From positions 28,039 through 92,038 of the forward strand of contig NZ_BMXB01000014.1 in the NCBI RefSeq assembly GCF_014651535.1: a stretch of DNA of 64,000 nt. The letters run 5' to 3'. Of this stretch, positions 16,927 to 24,579 are shown piece by piece (within the stretch, counting starts at the first letter, position 1; each line of letters opens with the position of its first letter). A model generated the notes under the pieces. The model saw only the letters and a list, made by a program, of their open reading frames with translations, made no database searches and was not told where the DNA came from. This DNA is from Salinimicrobium marinum (lineage in GTDB: Bacteria > Bacteroidota > Bacteroidia > Flavobacteriales > Flavobacteriaceae). A program made the translations under genes and the position numbers.

Positions 16927-17712
16927 ATGAAGTTTAGAATATTAGTAGCCGTATTACTCCTCTTAGGCTGCAGAGTCTATGGTCAGGAACCTGTAATTCC
17001 TGAAGAAATGATCACAGATCGTCCCGATGAAACGGAAGCACCCAATTTAGTCCCAAAGGGTTTCCTGCAAATAGAAACCGGTGGTTTTTTCGAGGAAAGA
17101 GAGGAGAACGATATTCTTATTAAACTCACTGGCTATAATACCACAATGCTCCGCTATGGGGTACTGAGTAATCTGGAATTAAGGATTGGCGGAGATCTTT
17201 TAGGATATAAAGAAGAACTCAACGGATCAACAATTGCAGAAATTAGTAGCGGACTCACTCCTTTGCTTGTAGGGGCTAAAATTGGTATTGCAGAAGAACA
17301 GGATCTTTTACCGCAAATAGGCCTGATGCTGCACCTGCGGTTGCCTTTTAATGCAGCTGAAGATTACCGCCCCGAAACTACTGGAATAGATTTTAGGTTT
17401 GCTTTTAGCCATGATCTTTCAGAGAAGTCAGATCTTTCATATAATCTTGGAGCCGAATGGCTGGATGATGCCACTGAAGCCACCTATATATACACCATTG
17501 CTTACGGGTATGAGATAACCGACAATTTCGGAGTTTTTGCAGAACTCTATGGTGATCTTCCGGAAAACAGCAGCGCAGAACATTTTTTTGATGCCGGCTT
17601 CACGTACAATCTTCAGAAAAATCTCCAGCTGGATGCATTTGCTGGCACCGGAATTAATGCAGATCAGAAACTGTTGCTGGGAGCCGGTATTAGTTATCTC
17701 ATTCCAAATTAA
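16927..17712 (+). CDS. outer-membrane beta-barrel (transporter-like) protein
   Basis: About 261 residues with a signal peptide ending near CRVYGQ, then a conserved opening ITDRPDETEAPNLVPKGFLQIETG and repeated amphipathic strands, ending in a hydrophobic C-terminus. This is a Bacteroidota outer-membrane 'transporter' family of unproven function. I start at the ATG at 16927, since the open frame upstream adds ten residues before a normal signal peptide. It is first in an operon with an MntR-like regulator (11 bases later) and a ZIP transporter, so passage of divalent metal through the outer membrane is a fair inference. Confidence 0.85.
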   Translation: MKFRILVAVLLLLGCRVYGQEPVIPEEMITDRPDETEAPNLVPKGFLQIETGGFFEEREENDILIKLTGYNTTMLRYGVLSNLELRIGGDLLGYKEELNGSTIAEISSGLTPLLVGAKIGIAEEQDLLPQIGLMLHLRLPFNAAEDYRPETTGIDFRFAFSHDLSEKSDLSYNLGAEWLDDATEATYIYTIAYGYEITDNFGVFAELYGDLPENSSAEHFFDAGFTYNLQKNLQLDAFAGTGINADQKLLLGAGISYLIPN

Positions 17713-17723
17713 AATTTTAAGTT

Positions 17724-18380
17724 ATGTTCAGTTTATCCGAAGAAAATTATTTAAAAACCATTTATCACCTCGAGCAGGCCTATAAGGAGGGGGTGAGTAC
17801 CAATGCTCTGGCGGAAGGAATGGATACCAAGGCTTCTTCGGTAACCGATATGATCAAAAAATTATCAGAAAAAAGTCTGGTGAAATACCGGAAATACCAG
17901 GGAGTAAAACTGAGTGAATCGGGCAGGAAAACTGCAGTAGAAATTATCAGAAAGCATCGGCTATGGGAGGTGTTTTTAGTAGAAAAGCTGGATTTCTCCT
18001 GGGATGAGGTGCACGAGGTGGCAGAGCAGCTGGAACATATAAAATCTGAAAAGCTTATTAGGCAGCTGGACAAATTTCTGGAGTTTCCCAGCAGGGATCC
18101 TCATGGAGATCCTATCCCCAATGCCGATGGGAAATTTGTAGTGTCAAATCAAACTTTATTGGCAGAACTTCAAAAAGGAAATTCCGGGATATTCGTTGGG
18201 GTAAAAGATTCTTCAGCAGAATTTCTTCGGTATCTGGATAAAATTCAGGTTTCTCTTGGCAAATTAATCAAAGTGATCGACAAAGAAGATTATGACCAGT
18301 CTATGATTGTAGAAGTGGATGGTCTGAAAATCAATATATCTCAGGAGGTTTCGAATAACTTACATATAAAAATGACATAA
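17724..18380 (+). CDS. metal-dependent regulator, DtxR/MntR family
   Basis: A 218-residue protein: winged helix-turn-helix (about 1-65, with KASSVTDMIKKLSEK as recognition region), dimerisation/metal domain (about 66-140) with HRLWEVFL, and a FeoA-like SH3 domain at the C-terminus. At the metal site it reads AEQLEHI, with Glu where iron-sensing DtxR/IdeR has Cys, as in manganese-sensing MntR; this favours Mn(II) but does not prove it. It is co-transcribed with a ZIP transporter, and a perfect palindrome upstream of the operon is the likely binding site, implying autoregulation. Confidence 0.92.
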   Translation: MFSLSEENYLKTIYHLEQAYKEGVSTNALAEGMDTKASSVTDMIKKLSEKSLVKYRKYQGVKLSESGRKTAVEIIRKHRLWEVFLVEKLDFSWDEVHEVAEQLEHIKSEKLIRQLDKFLEFPSRDPHGDPIPNADGKFVVSNQTLLAELQKGNSGIFVGVKDSSAEFLRYLDKIQVSLGKLIKVIDKEDYDQSMIVEVDGLKINISQEVSNNLHIKMT

Positions 18381-18382
18381 TC

Positions 18383-19204
18383 GTGGAAAATATAATTGCT
18401 TTTTTCGAAGAAATAGATCCTGTGCTGGCGGCATTTTTAGCCACACTTTTTACCTGGGGACTTACTGCTTTAGGTGCTTCCCTTGTCTTTCTGTTCAAGA
18501 AAATGAATCGTGCTGTTTTTGACGGAATGCTGGGTTTTACCGGCGGTGTCATGGTGGCTGCGAGTTTCTGGAGCCTGCTGGCACCGGGGATTGAAATGAG
18601 TAAAGGAGAAGGTTTTATAAAGGTGATTCCTGCGGTAGTAGGGTTCGGATTGGGAGCGCTCTTCATCTTCGGACTCGATAAGATCCTGCCACACCTGCAC
18701 GTGAACTTTAAAATGACCGAGAAAGAGGGTGTGAAAACGCCCTGGCACAAATCTGTATTGCTAACCCTGGCCATCACCATGCATAATATCCCTGAAGGTC
18801 TTGCTATTGGGGTCTTGTTTGGTGGAGCAGCGATGGGCCTTGAAGGTGCCAGCATTGGAGGAGCTGTTGCTCTTGCCATGGGAATAGGCCTGCAGAATTT
18901 TCCTGAAGGTTTTGCGGTTGCGATGCCGTTACGGGGTCAGGGAATGAGCCGCTTTAAAAGCTGGAACTATGGACAATTATCGGCTATTGTAGAGCCAATT
19001 GCAGCAGTTCTGGGTGCCTGGGCCGTATTAACTTTTGAACCTATCCTACCTTATGCACTAAGTTTTGCGGCAGGAGCCATGATCTTTGTGGTGGTGGAAG
19101 AAGTTATTCCCGAGGCCCAGCAGGACCGGTTCACAGATATCGCAACCCTTGGGTTCATTGGCGGATTTATGGTAATGATGACCCTTGATGTTGGTCTTGG
19201 CTAG
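18383..19204 (+). CDS. ZIP-family metal transporter
   Basis: A 273-residue inner-membrane protein with about eight hydrophobic segments. The two ZIP metal-binding helices are clear: HNIPEGLAIGVLFGG and QNFPEGFAVAMPLRG. Bacterial ZIP proteins import zinc, iron or manganese. It begins with GTG two bases after the MntR-like gene, so the two are tightly coupled and manganese is the best substrate guess. The gene ends the operon that begins at 16927. Confidence 0.93.
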   Translation: MENIIAFFEEIDPVLAAFLATLFTWGLTALGASLVFLFKKMNRAVFDGMLGFTGGVMVAASFWSLLAPGIEMSKGEGFIKVIPAVVGFGLGALFIFGLDKILPHLHVNFKMTEKEGVKTPWHKSVLLTLAITMHNIPEGLAIGVLFGGAAMGLEGASIGGAVALAMGIGLQNFPEGFAVAMPLRGQGMSRFKSWNYGQLSAIVEPIAAVLGAWAVLTFEPILPYALSFAAGAMIFVVVEEVIPEAQQDRFTDIATLGFIGGFMVMMTLDVGLG

Positions 19205-19252
19205 TTTTTTGCAACAAATCCTTTATTGGATCGTCATTAAACAAACCATTTT

Positions 19253-19675
19253 ATGAAACTGTTTTCTCTTTTCCTGTTGTTATTTTTTACCGGAGCTTCC
19301 TTAGCGCAGGATTCTACTGATGTAACATCATATTCTTCTGAACTAATGGTAGGGGAACTCATGGCGTTCGGTGAAAGGTCGCTACGATTTAAAGAACTGA
19401 TTTCAGATTCCAGATGTCCGACCGATGTGAGCTGTGTTTGGGCCGGGGAAGCAAAGGTTCTCGTCGAATTGTATGAAAATGGCAAATTATGCGGAGAGGA
19501 AATCCTTGTGATTTCCGGAGGGGGACAAGCTTCGGTTGTACTGGAACATCTGTTTTCCGGAGCAGCTTACAAACTAACAGGTTTTAACCTGCAGCCATAC
19601 CCCGAAACTTCGGTTAAAATAAAACCTTCAGATTATACATTATCTCTTAATGTAACGGAAAAGATCAAAGATTAG
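19253..19675 (+). CDS. secreted protein of unknown function
   Basis: A 140-residue protein with a signal peptide ending near GASLAQ. I do not know its function. The central block SRCPTDVSCVWAGEAKV, with two cysteines likely to form a disulphide, is one I recognise from other uncharacterised Bacteroidota exported proteins. The rest is predicted strand, so a small beta-sandwich is likely. Its stop overlaps by four bases the end of the convergent FeoB-associated gene. Confidence 0.75.
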   Translation: MKLFSLFLLLFFTGASLAQDSTDVTSYSSELMVGELMAFGERSLRFKELISDSRCPTDVSCVWAGEAKVLVELYENGKLCGEEILVISGGGQASVVLEHLFSGAAYKLTGFNLQPYPETSVKIKPSDYTLSLNVTEKIKD

Positions 19676-19821
19676 TGACAACTGCCGCAACCGTCGCCAC
19701 AAGCTTTAGCCGATTTTTTTGTTCCGAAGATAAATTTGGGTTTCCAAACTAATTTGATGATCATATATCCTACTGCAATTGCAAAGGTTATAAAAACTAA
19801 AATTTCCTGTAGTAATTCCAT
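19672..19821 (-). CDS. FeoB-associated Cys-rich membrane protein
   Basis: A 49-residue protein: one transmembrane helix (about residues 6-24, ending near VGYMIIKLVW), a short basic linker with FGTKKSAKA, then the cysteine-rich tail CGDGCGSCH. This is the layout of the small proteins that follow feoB in many Bacteroidota and Firmicutes, thought to act like FeoC or as an iron or redox-sensing partner of FeoB. It begins 37 bases after the feoB stop, on the same strand. The three-cysteine tail may bind iron; that is inference. Confidence 0.85.
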   Translation of the reverse strand: MELLQEILVFITFAIAVGYMIIKLVWKPKFIFGTKKSAKACGDGCGSCH

Positions 19822-19858
19822 AATCCTTAAGTCGTAAAATACTAATTTCCTTACAAAA

Positions 19859-21958
19859 TTATTTTAATACCTGAAATGCGATCAAAGCAGCAAAATAGGC
19901 AATTAAAGTCATAGACACCAGCTGCAATGCCGGCCACTTCCAGGTGTTTGTTTCTTTTTTTACAATGGCCAGTGTACTCATACACTGCATCGCAAAAGCA
20001 TAAAAAAGTAACAGACTGATACCGCTGGCAAAGGTGAACAAAGGCCCTCCAAGAGTTTCATTGGTTTCGGTAGCCATTCTTTGCTTGATGGTCTCTTCTT
20101 CATCGTTGCCCACACTGTAAATTGTCGCCAGGGTTCCTACAAATACTTCCCTTGCCGCAAATGAGCTTACAATCGCAATTCCAATTTTCCAGTCATAGCC
20201 AAGAGGAGTGACGGCAGGTTCTATGGCCTGTCCCACTTTTCCAATATAGGAGTGCTGTAATTTATAGGCTGCGATCTTATCCTGTAATTCCTGTTCGGGT
20301 AAGAAGGTATCCCTGAATTTGGTAGTGACGATTTCTTCTGCATTTTCGAATTTTTCGCCAGGACCATAGCTGGCAAGTACCCATAAAATAATAGAAATTG
20401 CGAGAATGATCTTTCCGGCTCCAAAGACAAATGATTTTGTTTTCTCCACCACGTTATATCCAACATTCTTCAGCATGGGTAACTTATAGTTTGGCATCTC
20501 TACCACAAAATAAGATTTGCTTCTAATTTTCAATAATTTATGCAGGATCCAGGCGGAAAATATAGCCATCCCGAAGCCCAGAAGATAAAGTAGCATAAGG
20601 GTTAGTCCCTGAAGGTTGAAGCCCATAAAAGAACGTTCGGGTATTACCAGCGCAATGATAATAAGGTACACCGGCAATCTTGCAGAACAGGTGGTGAACG
20701 GGACCACCAGTATGGTGATAAGCCGTTCTTTCCAGTCTTCGATATTTCTTGCAGCCATTACCGCGGGTATTGCGCATGCTGTTCCGGAAACAAGCGGGAC
20801 CACACTTTTTCCGCTTAATCCAAAGCGGCGCATGGTGCGGTCCATGAGAAATACCACCCTGCTCATGTACCCACTCTCTTCAAGAATTGAAATAAAGAAG
20901 AATAAAAACGCAATTTGAGGAATGAAAATTACAATTCCACCCAGTCCCGGAATAATACCTTCGGCAATCAAACTCGTAAAAGGACCTGCCGGAAGAACTT
21001 CTTTCAGGTTTTCGCTGAGCCAAACAAAAGAGGCATCGATAAAATCCATTGGATAACTGGACCAGTCATAGATAGCCTGAAATATTAAAAGTAGAATTCC
21101 GAAGAAAATAACATAGCCCCATACTTTGTGAGTAAGAATGTTATCTAAAGTTGCGCGTAGCCCTTTGGCAGCATTCGCATCTACCGTTAGTGTCTTTTTA
21201 AGCGTGTCATTAATGAATTTATACCTTAAAATGGTTTCTTTTTGCTGCATCCTTTTAAGGCTGCCTTCATCTTTGGTACGGAAATCCTGATTTTTATCAA
21301 TATTTTTTCGATTTAGATTTCCGAAGTTGACGTCCTGGGTAATTACTAGCCATAGCTTATACAAAGACTGATTTGGAAATGCCTTTCTAAGCCTGTTGAA
21401 ATAATCCGGATCCATGGAGGAGGCATTCATACAAGGCTCTGTGGAAAGCTTCTTGTAATTTATGATAAGCTCCTTCAGGTCTTCTATTCCGGTTTTTTTG
21501 CGGGCACTTACCAGTGCAATTTTTGTTTTAAGCTCCTTTTCCAGCGCAGGTATGTCCAGGCTAATACCTTTACGGTCCATCCTGTCGGCCATATTGATAA
21601 CAAGGATCGTTGGAATTTCAAGATCTTTAATCTGTGTAAAAAGAAGAAGGTTTCTTTTTAAATTTTCGATGTCGCTTACAACAACAGCAACATCTGGATA
21701 ATCTTTGTCATTTTTATTAAGTAGCAGCTCAATGACAACATTTTCGTCAATTGAGGAGGCGTTAAGGCTGTAAGTTCCCGGGAGGTCTAGGATATGTGCT
21801 TTTACGCCTAAAGGCAGTTTACAGATCCCTTCCTTTTTTTCAACAGTAATTCCGGGATAGTTACCTACTTGCTGGTTTAAGCCGGTAAGTTGGTTAAAAA
21901 CAGAGGTTTTTCCTGTATTGGGATTTCCGATTAAGGCTACATTAATTTGCTTGCCCAT
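19859..21958 (-). CDS. feoB: ferrous iron transporter FeoB
   Basis: A 699-residue inner-membrane Fe(II) permease. The N-terminal G domain has G1 GNPNTGKTS (residues 11-19), G3 DLPGTYS and G4 NMAD, followed by a helical regulatory domain. The membrane part carries the two Gate repeats, with FIPQIAFLFFFISILEESGY and SGTACAIPAVMAARNIED, and a C-terminal helix bundle. Length and order are standard. feoA precedes it by 2 bases and the Cys-rich accessory gene follows, forming a complete feo operon. Confidence 0.97.
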   Translation of the reverse strand: MGKQINVALIGNPNTGKTSVFNQLTGLNQQVGNYPGITVEKKEGICKLPLGVKAHILDLPGTYSLNASSIDENVVIELLLNKNDKDYPDVAVVVSDIENLKRNLLLFTQIKDLEIPTILVINMADRMDRKGISLDIPALEKELKTKIALVSARKKTGIEDLKELIINYKKLSTEPCMNASSMDPDYFNRLRKAFPNQSLYKLWLVITQDVNFGNLNRKNIDKNQDFRTKDEGSLKRMQQKETILRYKFINDTLKKTLTVDANAAKGLRATLDNILTHKVWGYVIFFGILLLIFQAIYDWSSYPMDFIDASFVWLSENLKEVLPAGPFTSLIAEGIIPGLGGIVIFIPQIAFLFFFISILEESGYMSRVVFLMDRTMRRFGLSGKSVVPLVSGTACAIPAVMAARNIEDWKERLITILVVPFTTCSARLPVYLIIIALVIPERSFMGFNLQGLTLMLLYLLGFGMAIFSAWILHKLLKIRSKSYFVVEMPNYKLPMLKNVGYNVVEKTKSFVFGAGKIILAISIILWVLASYGPGEKFENAEEIVTTKFRDTFLPEQELQDKIAAYKLQHSYIGKVGQAIEPAVTPLGYDWKIGIAIVSSFAAREVFVGTLATIYSVGNDEEETIKQRMATETNETLGGPLFTFASGISLLLFYAFAMQCMSTLAIVKKETNTWKWPALQLVSMTLIAYFAALIAFQVLK

Positions 21959-21960
21959 AA

Positions 21961-22191
21961 TTAGGGGAGTATTTCTATCTCGATCTGGGTTGCTGTTTCT
22001 TTGCGAATGGCCAAATGGCTACCGTTTATATTAAGATACAGAGGATCTCGAAAAGGTGCTGTCTGCACCAGTTCTACTTCATTCCCTGGCAGGCATCCCA
22101 TTTCCAAAAGTTTTAGCGGAAGGATTTCTGCTGAAATTTCTTTAATTATACCTCGCTGGCCTCGCTTTAAATCGGCAACTGTGATCTTCAA
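21961..22191 (-). CDS. feoA: FeoA, ferrous iron transport accessory protein
   Basis: A 76-residue SH3-fold protein needed for FeoB function. It opens with the family block VADLKRGQRGIIKEI and has LKLLEMGCLPGNEVEL and the C-terminal LAIRKETATQIEI. The start must be TTG at 22191: the next upstream in-frame codons are AAA and the stop TAA, and the first internal ATG (residue 31) would remove half the domain. The gene is 2 bases before feoB, and a Fur-like inverted repeat overlaps its predicted transcript start. Confidence 0.93.
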   Translation of the reverse strand: MKITVADLKRGQRGIIKEISAEILPLKLLEMGCLPGNEVELVQTAPFRDPLYLNINGSHLAIRKETATQIEIEILP

Positions 22192-22197
22192 TTTTTA

Positions 22198-22227
22198 TTT
22201 AGATTGATTTTAAACAAGGCAAAAGTA
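22198..22227 (-). promoter_or_regulatory. feo operon promoter with candidate Fur-family box
   Basis: On the minus strand, TACTTTTG (22227-22220) is a perfect -7 box. Five bases downstream, TTTAGATTGATTTTAAA (22198-22214 on the plus strand) forms an imperfect 7-1-7 inverted repeat over the expected transcript start, the same geometry as at the PepSY gene. Confidence 0.5.
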
Positions 22228-22321
22228 GGGTAAAATTCAGTATTAGAAAAAAATGTTTGGTTAAAAGGGATTTTTATTTTCGGAAACTAATGAATATCAG
22301 TATATCTGCAGGTATTACTGC

Positions 22322-22993
22322 TTATTCCCCTTCCTTTTTTAGTATGGTAAGGTCCTCTAGAAGTTCCTCAATGGCCTTAGGATCTGTACCGTCATAAAAG
22401 CCTCTAATCCGGTTTTTTTTATCGACAAGCACAAAATTTTCGGTATGAATCATGTCAAAAGTTCCGCCATCACCTTCGCTCTTTGCGGCCAGATAAGACT
22501 TACGGGCGAGTTCGTAGATCTGTTTTTTATCACCGGTGACAAGGTTCCATTGGGAATCATTTACTCCTTTTTCCAGCGCATATTTCTTCAACTGCGGAAC
22601 ACTGTCTGCTTTTGGAATAACCGTATGGGACAATAAAAGCACTTCAGGATCATCTTTTAATTCTCCCTGAATTTGCAGCATATGGTCTGTCATAATAGGG
22701 CAGATCGTCTGGCAGGTAGTGAAAAAGAAATCGGCGATGTAGATCTTATCCCGGTAAAATTCCTGAGTAATGGTATCTCCGTTCTGGTTCAGTAATTCAA
22801 AATCGGAAATTGTATGGTATTTTCTCACCTCCTGGATCGAATAATCCACCAGTTCATTGTTCACCATGCTGGGTTGGTAGACAGGGAGCCTTTCTTCGGG
22901 TGTGAGGATCGAATAAATGATGGTGACTATAACTGCCGAAAGGAAAAAGAGAAAAATTCCGAAGAATTTATATTTGGCGAAAAACTGCAGCAT
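22322..22993 (-). CDS. SCO family protein (copper chaperone-like)
   Basis: A membrane-anchored thioredoxin-fold protein, about 223 residues. After one N-terminal helix (about residues 8-28) the periplasmic domain shows the SCO copper motif CQTIC in DFFFTTCQTICPIMTDHM and the distal ligand His in MIHTENFVLVD. SCO proteins deliver copper to, or reduce, the CuA centre of cytochrome c oxidase. I start at the ATG at 22993, because the longer frame begins at a TTG at 23002 lying at the predicted transcript start. No oxidase genes are in the window. Confidence 0.92.
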   Translation of the reverse strand: MLQFFAKYKFFGIFLFFLSAVIVTIIYSILTPEERLPVYQPSMVNNELVDYSIQEVRKYHTISDFELLNQNGDTITQEFYRDKIYIADFFFTTCQTICPIMTDHMLQIQGELKDDPEVLLLSHTVIPKADSVPQLKKYALEKGVNDSQWNLVTGDKKQIYELARKSYLAAKSEGDGGTFDMIHTENFVLVDKKNRIRGFYDGTDPKAIEELLEDLTILKKEGE

Positions 22994-23009
22994 ATAAAAC
23001 AATTTTGGG

Positions 23010-23017
23010 CAAAATTA
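23010..23017 (-). promoter_or_regulatory. -7 box of the SCO gene
   Basis: Minus-strand TAATTTTG matches TAnnTTTG, 16 bases before the ATG at 22993. No TTG is found at the usual -33 distance. Confidence 0.4.
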
Positions 23018-23114
23018 CACTCTAAAATTCAATTTTGTGGATTAATGAGGTTTAAAATTTAGTAAATCAGGATCGTGGTCTTATTTTATACTTTTTTAGG
23101 AGACTTTAAAAGGT

Positions 23115-23122
23115 TACTTTTG
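23115..23122 (+). promoter_or_regulatory. -7 box of rseP
   Basis: TACTTTTG matches TAnnTTTG, and its last G is the first base of the GTG that opens the longer rseP frame. The transcript should begin near 23129, which favours an ATG start at 23137 or 23143. Confidence 0.45.
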
Positions 23123-23142
23123 TGCGATTTTTAATTATGACT

Positions 23143-24507
23143 ATGGATCCGTTTTTTATAAAAGCAATACAACTATTTCTCAGTTTATCAATACTTATTG
23201 TTCTTCACGAACTGGGACACTTTATACCTGCAAAAATATTTAAGATCAAAGTTGAAAAGTTTTTCCTCTTTTTTGATGTGAAATTCGCGCTTTTCAAGAA
23301 AAAAATAGGGGATACCGTTTACGGAATGGGCTGGCTTCCTTTAGGTGGTTACGTAAAAATTGCCGGGATGATCGACGAAAGTATGGACAAGGAACAAATG
23401 GCCCAACCGCCGCAACCCTGGGAATTCCGGAGTAAACCGGCATGGCAGCGACTTATAGTTATGGTAGGTGGGGTCACGGTCAATATTGTATTGGGGTTTG
23501 TGATTTATATGATGGTCCTCTTTGTGTGGGGTAGCGGATATGTTGGCGCAGATGATATGCCCAATGGTTTCGCAGTAGCCGATACTTTTAAGGAATATGG
23601 ATTTGAAGACGGTGACAGGATCGTTGAAGTTAATGATAAAGAATTCCGGAACAGTCTGGATATCAACAAACACTTGTTTTTAAGAGACGTTGAGAAAATT
23701 ACGGTGCTTCATCAAAATGGGGAGCAGGAGACCATTTCTATTCCTGAAGATATTGGGTCGAGAATGTTTCAGCAAGGGGTGATGCAGCCTTTTGTACCCA
23801 TCGAAAGGCCGGTATTGGACTCCATTATTCCTGGAAGTCCGGCAGAGCAGGCAGGATTGCAACCGGGCGACGTGATTGTTTCTGTTAATGACATGGAAAT
23901 AGGCTACTGGCATGAACTTACAAGGGAAGTGCAGAAAAGTCCCGAAAAATCTTTACGCCTGGTGATCAAAAGGGAAGGACAGTTTGAAAGTATTCCAGTA
24001 AATCCTGAAGGCGACCTTCAGGGAGGAGAATTCCAAACGCTGGATATTACTCCAAATGAGGAAGGAAACCTTGGGATCTCCATATCCCGGGAAGTGACTC
24101 CGCAGTTTGAAACCTACTCTCTAAGTGAAAGTATCGAAAAAGGCTTTAGTTATGGATACTGGACACTGCATGATTATGTGGCACAGTTTAAATATGTGTT
24201 TACCAAAAAAGGAGCGACACAGGTGGGTGGTTTTGGAGCTATTGGAGGTCTATTCCCTGATTCGTGGAACTGGCAGGCATTTTGGTTGACCACGGCTTTC
24301 ATTTCCATAATTCTCGCATTTATGAACATACTTCCTATTCCCGCCCTTGATGGAGGCCATGTAACCTTTCTACTTTATGAAATGGTTACGGGAAGGAAGC
24401 CGAACGATAAATTTATGGAATACGCCCAGATGGTAGGCTTCTTTATCTTAATAGCCCTTGTGCTGTTTGCTAACGGGAACGACCTTTATCGCTGGTTATT
24501 TGACTAA
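23143..24507 (+). CDS. rseP: RIP metalloprotease RseP
   Basis: A site-2 protease that cleaves membrane anti-sigma factors and signal-peptide remnants. The first helix holds the zinc motif HELGH (in LIVLHELGHFIPAK); the last helices hold the third ligand in NILPIPALDGGHVTF. Between them is a periplasmic region with PDZ domain(s), clearest at IPGSPAEQAGLQPGDVIVSV. The length of about 454 residues is typical of Bacteroidota. I use the ATG at 23143 because relatives begin close to MDPFFIKAIQ; the ATG at 23137 is possible. Confidence 0.94.
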   Translation: MDPFFIKAIQLFLSLSILIVLHELGHFIPAKIFKIKVEKFFLFFDVKFALFKKKIGDTVYGMGWLPLGGYVKIAGMIDESMDKEQMAQPPQPWEFRSKPAWQRLIVMVGGVTVNIVLGFVIYMMVLFVWGSGYVGADDMPNGFAVADTFKEYGFEDGDRIVEVNDKEFRNSLDINKHLFLRDVEKITVLHQNGEQETISIPEDIGSRMFQQGVMQPFVPIERPVLDSIIPGSPAEQAGLQPGDVIVSVNDMEIGYWHELTREVQKSPEKSLRLVIKREGQFESIPVNPEGDLQGGEFQTLDITPNEEGNLGISISREVTPQFETYSLSESIEKGFSYGYWTLHDYVAQFKYVFTKKGATQVGGFGAIGGLFPDSWNWQAFWLTTAFISIILAFMNILPIPALDGGHVTFLLYEMVTGRKPNDKFMEYAQMVGFFILIALVLFANGNDLYRWLFD

Positions 24508-24535
24508 ATATTTAGAATATATTATAACATCACTT

Positions 24536-24566
24536 AAAGCTGAAAATGAAAATTTTTCAGCTTTCT
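24536..24566 (+). terminator. hairpin after rseP
   Basis: An 11-bp stem (AAAGCTGAAAA / TTTTCAGCTTT) with T-rich flank. It ends only 14 bases before the next gene's ATG, so either that gene has a promoter inside the hairpin region or the hairpin attenuates read-through from rseP. Confidence 0.6.
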
Positions 24567-24579
24567 TATTCCGATTTTT

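Noticed and set aside
24512..24527. TTAGAAT-AT-ATTATAA as a fourth Fur-type box
   Set aside because: Spacing is 7-2-7 rather than 7-1-7, no -7 box is next to it, and the downstream phosphatase is not an iron gene; kept only as a remark.
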